This document shows positions 12,291 through 23,130 of a DNA stretch of 64,000 nucleotides, piece after piece. Made by a program: the position numbers and the translations under genes. The stretch comes from Eutrigla gurnardus (lineage: Eukaryota > Chordata > Actinopteri > Perciformes > Triglidae): assembly GCA_963514095.1 (NCBI GenBank), contig OY741281.1, positions 14,784,882 through 14,848,881 of the forward strand, in the 5' to 3' direction. Under the pieces are notes generated by a model. That model was not told the DNA's origin. It worked only from the letters and a program-made list of their open reading frames with translations, and searched no databases. The first letter of the stretch is position 1, and every line of letters begins with the position of its first letter.

Positions 12291-13316
12291 AACAGGATAA
12301 AGTTTATTACATACTGAATCTTTTTCTTTTCCTTTTTCTCCTTTTCTTCCTATCTTTTCCTTTCTTCAACCTCTCTTTTCTCAGTTTCTTCTTTACATTG
12401 TCTCACTTACTTTTACTTTCTGCTTCTACATTCCTCTCTTCCTTGCTTCTGCCTCTTCTAACCATGCTTTCGCCTGTGTGTATCCCTCTTTGTTCTGCCT
12501 TTTCTCACTTCCCTTTGACCTTTCCTCTATTTTTTTTTTCTACCAATTCTCTGCATTCTTCCACCTGCAACTTTCCTTTAAACCTTTTTCCCACTTCTTT
12601 ATATATTTTACATTATCTAGAGCTTTCTGGCTCATTCATTTTGCATCTCCTTTATATTGAACCTCGTCAGGTTCACAACAATATTTAAAAAAAAAACAAC
12701 AACAATTTAAAACAACTATTACAATTTCCCAGCTTGAATTTGTTAGTTATTTGTTTATTTATTTATTTATCTATTTAATTATTTTCAATACGTATTTTTA
12801 TTTAAACGTTTTTTCTATTTTACCGGTCTTTTCATTTCTTTTCCTTTTGAGTACTCTTACCTATGGGTCTCTAACCCTTCCTGACGTCTTTTTGTTTTCG
12901 CAGGCCTTCGGGATTAGTTTAATCCTTGTCCTTCCAAAGACAGTTTACCTGGATTTAGGGTCCTGCCCTAAATCTAAGAGAGTCCTGCTCCCCCAAGCCT
13001 GGGCTTGATTCTATTTATTTCCTTTTTCCTATTAGGTCCTTTGACCTATTCTAAGAGATCGATCCCCCAAGTTCCCGACTTGCTTTACTTATTAGAAATT
13101 TCTTACCCTTTCGATGAGTCCCTGACTCTGTTTGCCTGGCTGGTCCGTCTCCCCTCTGTGGTTGGCCCCGTCACCGCCCCCTCTTCAGAGGACCTGGCCT
13201 CCTGTCCAAAACGAGGCTATATGAGCCCCGCGGTGGAGGTCTTTTCAGAGGGTTTCTATTTCCTCTGCCTTAAGGTCTTCAGGTCCTCTGGTACGAAGAG
13301 AGGGAAAGATATTGGG
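12291..13316 (-). other. Proviral leader and degraded gag region
   Basis: About 1 kb between the primer site and the gag remnant. On the minus strand it is strongly purine-rich (CT-rich on the plus strand, 12310-12900) and holds no frame of useful length. The plus-strand frame across 12152-12688 is a composition artefact. Matrix and capsid sequences would belong here and are absent. Confidence 0.6.
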
Positions 13317-13334
13317 GCCCCACGTTGGGCGCCA
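13317..13334 (-). other. Primer-binding site, tRNA-Lys1,2 type
   Basis: The minus strand reads TGGCGCCCAACGTGGGGC, three bases after the 5' LTR. This is the 18-nt complement of the 3' end of tRNA-Lys1,2, as used for example by Mason-Pfizer-type viruses. It fixes the strand of the provirus and its reverse-transcription primer. Confidence 0.92.
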
Positions 13335-13337
13335 AAG

Positions 13338-13773
13338 TGTTAAAATAATTACCCGTTGGTATAGAACTGGAGGAAGGAGATCGGAGTCAGCTCAAGGTCC
13401 AAACAGGGATTTAATCTTGATCAAGAGGAGAATTCACAGAACAACATGCTGGTCTGTTGCAAAGTGTAGACTCAACGTGCTGTGAGTCAAACATGGTATT
13501 TATCCATCTTCTTGTGGGTGTGTTTTCACTCAGTTCATAGGGATGGAAGTCATAAACTCCGATGTTTATCTAAACCTTGCATGGGTCGCAAACCCCACCT
13601 GGGTCATAAACCACACCCATGTCGCAAAACACCCATGTCGCAAAACACCCATGGGTTGCAAAACACACACAAATGGCCACAGGCCACAGGACACATTTAC
13701 ATTCACCAAACCTTCTCATGTGTAAGTCTTCAGTTCAGTATCTCTCATCAAGAAGTACAAAATTTCCATATCA
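13338..13773 (-). repeat. Retroviral 5' LTR
   Basis: 436-bp partner of 5887-6322, also TG...CA in proviral orientation. By eye I find no difference between the two copies. Candidate U3 signals are the repeated GGGTGTTTTGC units and a TATA-like GATAAATA, with transcription directed leftwards into the provirus. Confidence 0.95.
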
Positions 13774-13778
13774 GACAC

Positions 13779-15311
13779 CTTGAGCAGTACATGCATTAAG
13801 TTGTCTATGTCAACAAAGCAAGGAGAAACTGGGATTACAACACACACAGAGGGCCGACAGACTGGCCATCACCATGACAACAAAGATGTTTGCTCCCTAA
13901 GAAACAACAAGGTGGTTTGATGTGGATAACAGAGATTTATTGTTTTGGCAGTTACAAGGAAACAATTGATTTAGGGGTAAAAGGTGCGTGTGACTTCTGA
14001 CGTACGTTATTACCACAGACGTCTAATGGGGAATTTACAAAAATGAGTTATTATGTGTTGACACCAGGCTATCGCGTAAAAGAATCCAGACAAAAAAAAC
14101 AAGTAAACATATTGGTTGTGGCTTTTAATTACAAGAACAGTGATGTTTAATGTATCAAAACATACATGCCCAAGCACAAGACAATGCGAGAATCAGGAGA
14201 AATCATTTAAAATTGTAACGAATCTGAGTGTTAAGATTAAGTCAGTTGAACTATGATCATTTTTTTAATGAGAAAAGATGAGTTCTAGTTACTTGTTAAC
14301 TTTCCCAAGATCTATGATCAGATAGACAGTATGAAAGATGCATGTGTTATTTTTATTTAGTTTTTTGAGTGGATTATAGAAACAAGTTACATCACATCCT
14401 GTTAATTGGTTAGCTTCATTGGTGCTGGAATGAAAGTTGTATTACCTTCGGATACAGGCTATATCAGGCTTGGCTGCTGACCTTAGTTTCATATTTACTG
14501 TACAGAAACTAGAGTCGAGCTTCTTATCTCAGTGGGCAAATATTCCCCAAAATGTTGAGGCTTGATCACAGTAATGAGCTGTCTGGGGAGCAGCAGTAAA
14601 AAAATAATTTAAAAATCCGCTTCATGCGGATATATAATATGTAACTACTGCTAACATTTCCTTTGAGGTATTAAAAAAATAGTTTATTAAACAGAAATTT
14701 GCCCTTTTTTTAACCTTACTTTGTTTTGTTTTACCTGTGCTGATAATGTAGCACCTGCTAAGGCTGCAGTGAATATACCCAAAGATAAGAAAACCTAATT
14801 AATTGATTCAATATCTGATGGGTGTCAAACTTCTATGACTTTGGGTTCATATGTCTTTCATCAGTAAAGCTCTCTCAGGCAATTCACACAATTACGGACA
14901 TAATAAGGTTAATAGAACAACATATTTATGAGAACAATAATCAAGATGATAATATACATCAGATATTGTTCACAGGAATTGACATGACAATAAATGAACT
15001 GCATATAAGCGCATGTTAATATATGGTGGAATTTCTTTTCCAAGCAGCTGCCTTTCTTTCACAAGAGGTATAGAAGTTTTTAAAACTCATTAAAATGTGC
15101 ACTAACTGACTCGAAAAGGCTGACTTTGTGAGACGATGCTTAGTGTCCACCCATGATGCATCAGTCTCTGTGTTCAGGTGGTTGACTAAATTGCTACAAC
15201 ACGATTATGGCAGCGTGGGTGTTGTCTGTTCGTGGGCCTGTAGTGTGTGTTTGAGTTTGTTTTTGCGTCTCAGTTTTGTTGCATGTGTGTTCTTTACGTC
15301 CTCCCCTGGTA
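13779..15311. other. 3' flank of the agouti-family gene
   Basis: AT-rich DNA between the provirus and the stop codon of the agouti-family gene. On the minus strand it should contain that gene's 3' UTR. An AATAAA on the minus strand near 14347-14352 is a possible, rather distant, polyadenylation signal. No other coding content was seen. Confidence 0.5.
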
Positions 15312-15497
15312 CTACGAGTTTATCCTCCGGCAGAAGCAGATTGCATTGAAGAAGCGGCAGTGGCATGTGGTGTTTCGGGCACAGCAGCCCGACTGGGGTA
15401 AACAGCTCTGCGTGAGCTGAGAGCACTTTGGCTTCTGAGGTTTGGGTGCCGCTTTAGCAGAAGTTGCAATGCCCTTGGGAGGAACCACTTTGGGCTT
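15312..15497 (-). CDS. asip2b: Agouti-family gene, last coding exon (Cys domain)
   Basis: 186 nt including the TAG stop at 15314-15312. The acceptor is preceded by a long pyrimidine tract (CTCTCCACCTTCCAG). It encodes a Lys/Pro/Ala linker and the whole cysteine domain, as in other agouti genes where this domain is confined to the terminal exon. The protein ends five residues after the last Cys (RRINS), too early for the tenth cysteine. Confidence 0.9.
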   Translation of the reverse strand, partial: KPKVVPPKGIATSAKAAPKPQKPKCSQLTQSCLPQSGCCARNTTCHCRFFNAICFCRRINS

Positions 15498-18400
15498 CTG
15501 GAAGGTGGAGAGAGCAGAATGAGGGAGGTGCAGCATGTGAACATGGGAGCATCACAATCAAGTGATCCTGCAATGTTATACATCACCGTCTCCTGTCTAA
15601 AAAGTGTCAGTTTTGTTAATTGAAAGCTGAAAACTCTATGAAATACACACAAATCTTACCTTTGCATTAATCCTTTGTCGCCCGTACTGTACCCTCCTCG
15701 CAAACAGTGGTCTCTTTCTGCCTTGGTTTAAAGACCCTATTGAAACAACGACATGACTGTGTTCAGGAAACGATGCTGCAGCACATCTCAGCCATTACTT
15801 TGTGTTATTCCAAGGTTAGTCCCAGTTTGTGCCTCTTAAATATTACCGACACTGTACATTCAAATCACAGAGCTAAGCGTCAAGGTTTACAATAAATAAT
15901 TGTGAAAACATTTTAAAATCCAGATAGTTATTTATCATGTATCATCAGCATAATACTTAAAATATCCAAAGTATACAGAATTTACCCTGTCAGTGTTACA
16001 CTATTTATATAAAGTGTACATATCTTCTAATCACTAGAAAACAACAATGTGTCAAGATCATTGTATTTCATTGTCGGCCTGTCCAGCTGTCACTTCCTTC
16101 TCTGTCCACTGGAGGTCCTCGGTGAAATTCTCCTAAACTAAGCTACAATGTCATATTTTAGCAGTCTGCCTAAATACAGGCTGTAGACTGCTGTGCTGTA
16201 ATGGTGAAGAAGTCTTGGCATGCAGTGCTCTTTCCCAAATGTCACGTATTTGAGTTTTTATTCAAAACAATGCAACGGCAATTTAATAAATTACACACAA
16301 TTATTCAAGTTGCATGAATGCACTGGATTTAAAATACAGAGTAAAATGTAATTTGTACTCACAGTATATATTTTTCCGCTGAATAAATGACTAGCTGCTG
16401 AGACACACCTGGGACTACTTTTTAAGAGGTTAACCCGAACAATAAAAGATCTCAAGCATGCTGTGTGCCTCCTATGTGAGATGGTGACCTAATTTACAGT
16501 ATAGTCACATGTTGATGAATTAATTACAAAAAATCAACCAACACATTTAGACAATAAAATCTCATTTAAAACAAGAAGTTGAAAAACTCAAGTGAAAAAA
16601 TAAGCTTGAATGAATTATATGAGCATAATGAACCGAATACACATAAAACCAATGTGTTTATGATGATATTATCTGTATTACCAGCACAGTTTATACAAGA
16701 GATCAAAGTTCTCCACAGATGAATACACTTGATGCATTTAACATTCAAATTAAAGACTTCCGGCATAGGAAATAGCCTACTTCCGGACCGCCCTAGAGGG
16801 TCTGAGGTCCACCTACCACCGTCTCACAAACCCCCATGGGAAACACTGTTACAGTACCTGCTGCTCTAGCGCCGCCTATGAAAGATAAAAAAAGAAGAAT
16901 AACCAAGTCCTAACACAAACCTTTTCCCCAAGAAGAAAAAGAACGTGCACCAGGAGGGATGTAAACAGTAGCAACAACAAAACTGGTCAGTTTTCTGGTC
17001 ATATGATTAATAATTCAACATCAGGGAAAATCCACAAACCCAGTATTAATGCTTTAAATGATATTGTATATTAACCGTATATGATAGGCTTTATTAAATG
17101 ACTTTTTGTGGTGGGATTTGTTTTGCTGTATATCACATGTTTCCTTGTGATGCAGAGTCTATCTCAGCACAAACAATGTTTTAGACCTGGAGAAGTGAAA
17201 TGTGTTGTTCCTCTGGTTGATCAGTGAAGTGGAAGAACTACACTGCCGACAGTGACTCGTGTGACCGGGTCAACTCAAAACGCACATCTGCAGGCTTTCT
17301 GCTTTTAAAAAAATAAACAAATTAATAAACCACCACTTATGATCATAAATCCCATCCCATGCTGCGTTCAGGGTCATCAGACTCCTTCATCTCCCCTCAG
17401 CTCGTCTTGGGCTTTCTCATATAACTGCCACGAGAGAACACTCCCTAACCTTAGGTTATTCACACATGTGTTTCTAATAGCATGCCTACATTTTACTGTT
17501 CAAACATCTTTTTAGTCGCTTATAATAATAAGCTGTTGTCAGCGCGCTACAAGGAGCCGAGGCCCCCCGCCTCCAAATCAGTGTCAGTCAAACTTGGGAG
17601 AGGCCTGAGATTATTTGAACCCCCTTAAATAGAGAGTGTTATTGTAAGCCTATAAATCCTGCAGACATCAGTCAAAGTAGCTTAAAATCACTCCATTATA
17701 AATCTGGAAGGGAGGACAACTGCCTCATTTGGATAATTGTAAACATACTCCATAAACTTTGTTATAGGTACGTATCCATTTACAACTTGTTTTTATTGTT
17801 CTTCTATTTAAATTAAATTAAATTAAATTAAATTAAATAATTATATTTAATTTTAATTGTCTTTATTTGTGAAATGTGTGTAGCCAACACAAACACCCCC
17901 CTTGACTCTACGTGTGACTACTCAACACAGAAATATACACAGCTAAGAACAGTTTATAACAACTGACTCACGCAACATGGGACATAATATGCAATTAGAT
18001 GTTTTTCTGGATCAACCATGTTCAGTTACTCCTCCAATAATTACACCTCAGATCCGATGCTTTGGCCTAATCTATACACGGATTATTACTAACCCCTTTA
18101 TTTGCTGTTTGCAGCGCCATCTCGACCCCATCATACAGAGATTTATATTCAGATTACACATTTTGTCAACAAGAAAGCAACATCAAGTCAACATCAGTTC
18201 TGACGACGAGATTCATTTGGTAGCAATTTCCTATTCGGACTGAACTCCATCCGTTTAAATTCGTTTGGTCGTGTGTTGACAGATCGTTTCCCTTCAAAAA
18301 ATCGACTTAAAAAGGTAATTTTAGTTGTAGGCCTATTAATCATGCCAAACAGCGATGGTCACTTTCAAAATAACGTATCCTAGGCCTATGCGATTTTCCA

Positions 18401-18737
18401 CATCAAATATTGTAGGCCTATATTCGTTTGTTTTTTCTTTAAGAATGTGTCTGATTTTTATAATGTTTTATTAAAAATGGAGGCTTTTTTTTAAAGTATT
18501 GTATGAATCTCTGTTGTTAAAAACAGCGGTAGCAGTGACCAGTGAACCACATCAGCGGTAAAGTCGGCCTGGCAGTCCCGAGCGCTCACCTGTGCTGAGG
18601 GGCCGGAGCGTCTTGGGGGCTTGGACCCGGTGGACTGGCACGTTGCTGTGAGCCAGTGAAAGATCGGTGCTGCTGTTGAGAAAAGCACTGGCAAAGGCCA
18701 AATGCAGAATACACAACCACACGACCGCCAGCTTCAT
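15312..18737 (-). CDS. asip2b: Agouti-family secreted peptide, three coding exons
   Basis: Agouti-family proteins are secreted antagonists or inverse agonists at melanocortin receptors, governing pigment pattern or feeding. Coding exons 18737-18590, 15721-15660 and 15497-15312 have GT-AG borders and compatible phases (1, then 0), and encode 131 residues, the usual family length. There is a signal peptide (about residues 1-18, cleavage after ASA), a basic middle with a KRPLFARR segment, a Lys/Pro-rich linker, and a Cys domain with CHCRFFNAICFC. RFF (118-120) is the receptor-contact triad. Eight cysteines are present (95, 102, 108, 109, 115, 117, 124, 126), not the typical ten; N112-T-T forms a sequon where a Cys is expected. 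RFFNAIC is closer to AgRP-type than ASIP1-type peptides, so I favour agrp2/asip2b, with paralogue identity less certain than family. Start: the Met directly before the signal peptide; in-frame ATGs exist upstream (18842, 18785). Confidence 0.87.
15660..15721 (-). CDS. asip2b: Agouti-family gene, second coding exon
   Basis: 62 nt encoding the basic segment RKRPLFARRVQYGRQRINAK. The acceptor is AAG|GCAG and the donor is AAAG|GTAAGA. A second AG four bases downstream would break phase with exon 1, so I chose the upstream AG. A small middle exon of about this size is typical of agouti-family genes. Confidence 0.8.
15722..18589 (-). other. Agouti-family gene, first coding intron
   Basis: About 2.9 kb, AT-rich. 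It contains an (AATTA)n pentanucleotide repeat at about 17806-17839. Short frames inside show no family motif. No conserved regulatory element can be recognised by reading alone. The other intron (15498-15659) is only 162 bp. Confidence 0.7.
17806..17839. repeat. (AATTA)n pentanucleotide repeat
   Basis: About seven tandem units of AATTA inside the first coding intron of the agouti-family gene. Confidence 0.85.
18590..18737 (-). CDS. asip2b: Agouti-family gene, first coding exon
   Basis: 148 nt encoding the signal peptide (hydrophobic core VVWLCILHLAFASA) and a short amino-terminal segment with an N-S-S sequon at residue 21. It ends in a CAG|GTGAGC donor with one base carried over. The donor quality and phase match to the next exon support it. 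Confidence 0.82.
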
Positions 18738-18890
18738 CCCGACGGTGAGCAGCTGCCTCCCCTCCGATGCCACGATGGAGCCCATAGCGGGGAAAGCGCG
18801 TGTTGCGTTGCCAGCTGCAGCCTGCAGTTCTCTGCTCCTCACTCCTCTCGTACTTACACTTATTAGAGAGGCAGGTTTTCACAGTACACG

Positions 18891-18931
18891 CCCCCCCCCC
18901 CCCCCCCCCCCCCCCGTTTGTGTGTGTGTGG

Positions 18932-18977
<46 letters not shown>
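18891..18977. repeat. Compound poly(C)/(GT)n/(TA)n tract
   Basis: 25 consecutive C, followed by an imperfect GT repeat and about 17 TA units, just upstream of the agouti-family start codon on the minus strand. It is length-unstable by nature and close enough to influence promoter or 5' UTR structure. Confidence 0.9.
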
Positions 18978-18981
<4 letters not shown>

Positions 18982-19747
18982 AGAAGAATTTACCCTGCCT
19001 GTTACAATGCCAGAGTAAACTGGAATAAATCAAAGACGAATGTGAACTTTCTATCCTCGCCTATTGTTTTCTCCTATTTGACAGAGGATAACACTATACA
19101 ATGATTTCAGGCACAAAGATTGTTGACCATCGCCTTCAGCAACTCCTTGACTACAAATGTACCAAATTTGATCAAATTTGAGCAAAGGAGAAAGCCTCCA
19201 CAAATGTTTAGTAAGGATACCACAGGCGGAAACTCAATTTGGCACACTTTGGCACCAACTTGAGCCACATGGGTTACTTTCCACTTCCAAATGGAAAACA
19301 CATCTAATGTCAACTACAAGAGTCTGTTGTCATCTACTGGAGCTTTTGGATATGAAATATGCCTTGCTTCATTAACTTCTACTATTGTATAAAACCATAA
19401 AACAATAAAACACAACATTTCGAGTTTTTTTCTCCAAATGCAGTACTAGTTGTATTACACCAACAAATAAGTATTAAACAAATGCCAATGTGCAATACAA
19501 AAATAAAAAATAAAAAATATCCAACCAAATATAAAGTAAAACTTGCTAATGTGCAGTATACATGTACATGATCAGTGTCAATGTGCATCAAGAAAACAAA
19601 ATAATCGCAATTAGTTCCAATAATTCCAACAATGTACTATTGAAAACAACTATTGCACATTTAAATAATGTAAACATTAACGGAATAAACAAAAGCAAAA
19701 AAGTAAAGTTGCAACTATACAACTATTTCCAATTTCAATGGGGTTTT

Positions 19748-19770
19748 GGGGGGGGGGGGGGGGGGGGGGG
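19748..19770. repeat. Poly(G) tract
   Basis: 23 consecutive G, one of four long G or C homopolymers in the window. It sits directly downstream of the candidate upstream exon in minus orientation. Confidence 0.9.
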
Positions 19771-19794
19771 CATTACTGGCGCCATTACTCACTC

Positions 19795-20176
19795 TGAAGT
19801 CCCATCCCATGATAATCCAGGAAGAAGTACTGGGAGCAGTAAATGTGTCCATTTCCTTGACTTTATAGCCGGCATCTGCTTCTCCTTTTCCGTCTCCTTC
19901 TCCTTCTCCTTCTCCGCGCAGACCAAACGCGTCCTGCGGTCCTGAGTGCGGAGTACGGAGAAATAAAACTGTAAAAGCGACGTCTGACCGCCTCTGTATC
20001 TCCGCCATGTCCTTCTCGGTGTTATAAAAGTGATTCGCCATGGTGGAAAAGCACACGCTGTCAAATAAAACTTCATAAAACTCCTGTGTCGTCCAATAAG
20101 GCGCTGCGCGTCCGGCTCCCCTTGCGCTCTGCGTAAAAGCTTCCTGCAACACGATGACGTTGCCGTCGGTACGCAT
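19795..20176 (-). other. Candidate upstream exon or promoter zone
   Basis: A CpG-richer segment upstream of the agouti-family gene, with an open minus-strand frame from ATG at 20176 (for example NHFYNTEKDMAEIQRRSDV, then a Glu/Gly-rich run from GGAGAA repeats) and a good donor CAGA|GTGAGT at about 19795. I recognise no protein family. It may be the non-coding first exon and promoter of the agouti-family gene, or part of a separate gene. The long open frame could be due to composition alone. Confidence 0.35.
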
Positions 20177-20180
20177 GGAT

Positions 20181-21236
20181 TTTAAGTCGGCTGGATATTG
20201 TGTTTCAAAGGATGTTTGGTGTCATTCGACAGAGTAGCTTCTCCCCTTTCATTTGACTACAAACACGGCTGCACTGCGGATGGATTTAAGATGATATAAA
20301 TCATTTAGTTCTTCTTGTCCCAAGCATTTACTGAGGCCCAAAAAGTTCACGTACACATTTCTGAAGATTAATATTTGCACTAAAATACACGTTCGGTCGT
20401 GGTTTATGAACTTTAATGTCTAATCTTTGAGCAACAGCTGAATATTATGAGAACATAGTATAATTTCTGTGTTTTTTCTCCGGCCTTTCTTAAGAGTCTA
20501 ACCCACTTTGGATAATGTCTCAAACATCCCATGTGATATTAATATAACATTGATCTGTCAAATTATTCTTGTATTCAGGACTCCCTGCTGCTCTGCATTG
20601 TTCCAAGAAATGACAGATTTGTTAGATTAATAAACTGATTCATAGTTTTGATTGAATACTTTGGAATATGAAGTGACGAGTGACTTATTCAAAGCTTCTA
20701 TCGAATACAGTAAAAAAGTTCAGTTTAACTAATGCCTTAAGTTCATGATCAGTGGTCCCATTGTGGTACCATTTCAACAAACAGTAGGCTATTTATTTCA
20801 CATATTATAACATGTTTATTTGATCTGTTCATTAAATAAGCCATTTGAAATGTTTTTGTGAATTAGACAAAAAAAAAACTTAATTAAAAGGAGGGGTAAT
20901 AATTGTAGTTGCAACTGAATTAAACCACCAATAAGTATGTTTACTTTGAAGATAATATAAATATTTAGGACACCATTAGTTCAGATATATATGATATATG
21001 AAATATTGATGAGAGTTGTATAAATTTAGAAGCAAACAGAAGCAAACCACTTAAAGGAATACATCCCCCCTGAATTTTGAGAACTAATCTCTTAATTTCC
21101 TAATAATTTAATTTATGCATCTATTTGTGCTTGAATGGGATATAATGCAGAAATGTTCTTAAATATATATTCTTCTGTAGCACAACTTTTCTCAATTAAC
21201 AACACATGCAAGCATGATTTACTCATCCCCCTTCGC
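20181..21236. other. Non-coding stretch, partly repeated
   Basis: AT-rich. The segment at about 20498-20560 and 20600-20675 is a diverged copy of 23866-23920 and 24134-24192, showing that the local duplication extends faintly to the left. No gene was seen. Confidence 0.5.
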
Positions 21237-21905
21237 TTGTGTCTTTTGTTTGGGGAAGTAATGTCTTCAAATGTGCATCTGGCACCTATTCACCTCAATG
21301 ATACAATAATTCATTTTAATTCATTCATAAACTCCTGGATATATCTAATATGTGTTTCAGAAAGATTTCATCTCATTATTAAAACCTTCTGCACATTCAA
21401 ATCATATCTCACATATCTGTGTTCTCTTACAAGTCATAATATTTTTTTATGAAAATTTAATATTTCAAGAACAAGGTTGTAATTAAATGAGAATAAAGTC
21501 CAAATATTTTAAGAAAAAAATATAACATTTTATTTTTTTAATGTACCAATGAAAGGGTAACTGAGCACAAATGATCAATATTAAAGACAAAATGTAACTG
21601 AAAATAACAAATTCATTCCGAGGTATGGCAGCTGCTTTGTTTTTATTGCATGGTGATAGAAAACTCACAAGTAAGTTGGGCTGTGTGATTGTGGTGAGCG
21701 ATCGCCGAGCAGTTTGGGATCGGGGACGTACGGGCTTTTTTCAAACCTTTCAAATCGTAGACCATAGCTTTAAGCAGTGAGGTTGGGGAAGTACCTAGCA
21801 TACGACTGCACAAATAGGACTTGGATTATACTGCATGAGCTAGTGAGAGTTTGTATGCAGATGTTTTCACATTGTTTTGCTGTTGTTAAAACATTTATTC
21901 ATCAG

Positions 21906-22366
21906 GGGTCCGTTTAACAAAGCAGGTTTAGTAAAAAACCTTGAGTTAGTTAACCCTGAGATGAGGGAAACTCTGGTTTTTCGGTTTCACAAAGCCAGTT
22001 CAGCATAAATCTGAGTCAGTTACCCGGGTAACATACTCCGTGAACCTAACCTGCTCGCTAGCAGGTTTGCTTCAACAAACCCTGAGTTTCTCCCTACATG
22101 TCTCCGCCTTTTTCTGGAATCTGAACCAACTCTGAAAAATTGGAAATAAAAGTGATTCTAGCAGCTTTGCGTCAGGAGAGGATTTTGATTACCTTTCCTT
22201 TCAATCACATTAGATATTATCTAAACAATATTCTACGACATTTTCAACATTTCATATCGCGGACATAATCCGCAACCAGATTCTTTGCGGAGCTAGCGTT
22301 TTTGCGAACGGGAGATTTATGAAATGTTTAAGTACATTTCTGTGTTGAAATACCTGCTTATATTTA
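21906..22366. mobile_element. CWG-target TIR transposon, copy A, right part missing
   Basis: It starts with GGGTCCGTTTAACAAAGCAGG after the target bases CAG (21903-21905). It is nearly identical to the first 461 bp of copy B and then ends abruptly at the duplication breakpoint. Non-autonomous, with no coding capacity. Confidence 0.8.
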
Positions 22367-22796
22367 TCGCATGGTGATAGAAAACTGACACGTAAGTTGG
22401 GTTGTGTTTAACAACTTTAAAACCATCCCAACACATCTGTTTCCAAACCTTCACGACTAGTGCAGTATAATCCTCAACCATCCAGCTGTATGCTCATACT
22501 TCACAAATACATGCATTTGTGCTGAAACAGGCAGGCAAGTGTGAGACTGTTAAAGTTGTGTTGTGTAAGTGTTTTAAGCAGTGAGGTTGGGGAAGTACCT
22601 AGCATACGACATAAATAGGACTTGGATTATACTGCATGAGCTAGTGAGAGATGTATGCACATTTTTTTGCTGTTGTTAAAACAGTCCCCCATTTATTCAT
22701 CTGGACTTTTCTCCATTCCTTGATTCTTCGTTTGCCATGGAGGCATGTGGGATACACAGGTTTCTTTCATGAATTCAATGTATTGATTTACAAATG

Positions 22797-23130
22797 AGGC
22801 TGCACGGTTGTGGGTAGCACTGTCGCCTCACAGCAAGAAGGTCCCGGGTCCCGGGTTCCTGGGTTCCTTCTGTGTGGAGTTTGCATGTTCTCCCCGTGTA
22901 AGCGTGGGTTCTCTCCGGGTTCTCCGGCTTCCTCCCACAGTCCAAAGACATGCAGGATGGGGATAGGTTAATTGGTGACTCTAAATTGGTGTGGATGTGA
23001 GTGTGAATGGTTGTTTGTCTCTACATGTCAGCCCTGTGATAGACTGGCGACCTGTCCACGGCGTACCCTGCCTTCGCTACCCCGCGACCCTGAATACACG
23101 ATAAGCGGTTGACGATGGATGCATGGATGC
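22797..23130 (+). mobile_element. tRNA-derived SINE with GATG tail
   Basis: Head with a tRNA-like A-box region (GGGTAGCACTGTCGCC), body CTTCCTCCCACAGTCCAAAG, and a tail of ATGGAT units. It is flanked by an 11-bp target duplication, ATTTACAAATG (22786-22796 and 23131-23141). The paralogous segment at about 26031-26045 has the same site without the SINE, which proves the insertion and its borders. The B-box region is disturbed by a duplicated CCCGGGT. Confidence 0.85.

Larger units (their letters stand above)
5882..13778 (-). mobile_element. Endogenous retrovirus, two LTRs, defective interior
   Basis: Complete proviral outline read on the minus strand: 5' LTR (13338-13773), tRNA-Lys1,2-type primer site (13317-13334), gag remnant, pol pieces (RT, RNase H, integrase), env, polypurine tract, 3' LTR (5887-6322). 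It is flanked by the 5-bp direct repeat GACAC (5882-5886 and 13774-13778). The LTRs look identical by eye. The interior is not functional: there is no long frame for matrix, capsid or protease, RT lacks its amino-terminal half, integrase and env carry stops, and env has a frameshift. Env is of the gammaretrovirus type (CXXC in SU, CX6CC in TM), and RT connection and RNase H also look gamma/epsilon-like. It lies about 1.5 kb downstream of the agouti-family gene in the same orientation. Confidence 0.95.

Noticed and set aside
12152..12688. Long plus-strand open frame (178 codons) opposite the gag region
   Set aside because: It is Phe/Leu/Ser-rich because the plus strand is CT-rich. It lies antisense inside the provirus and shows no family motif.
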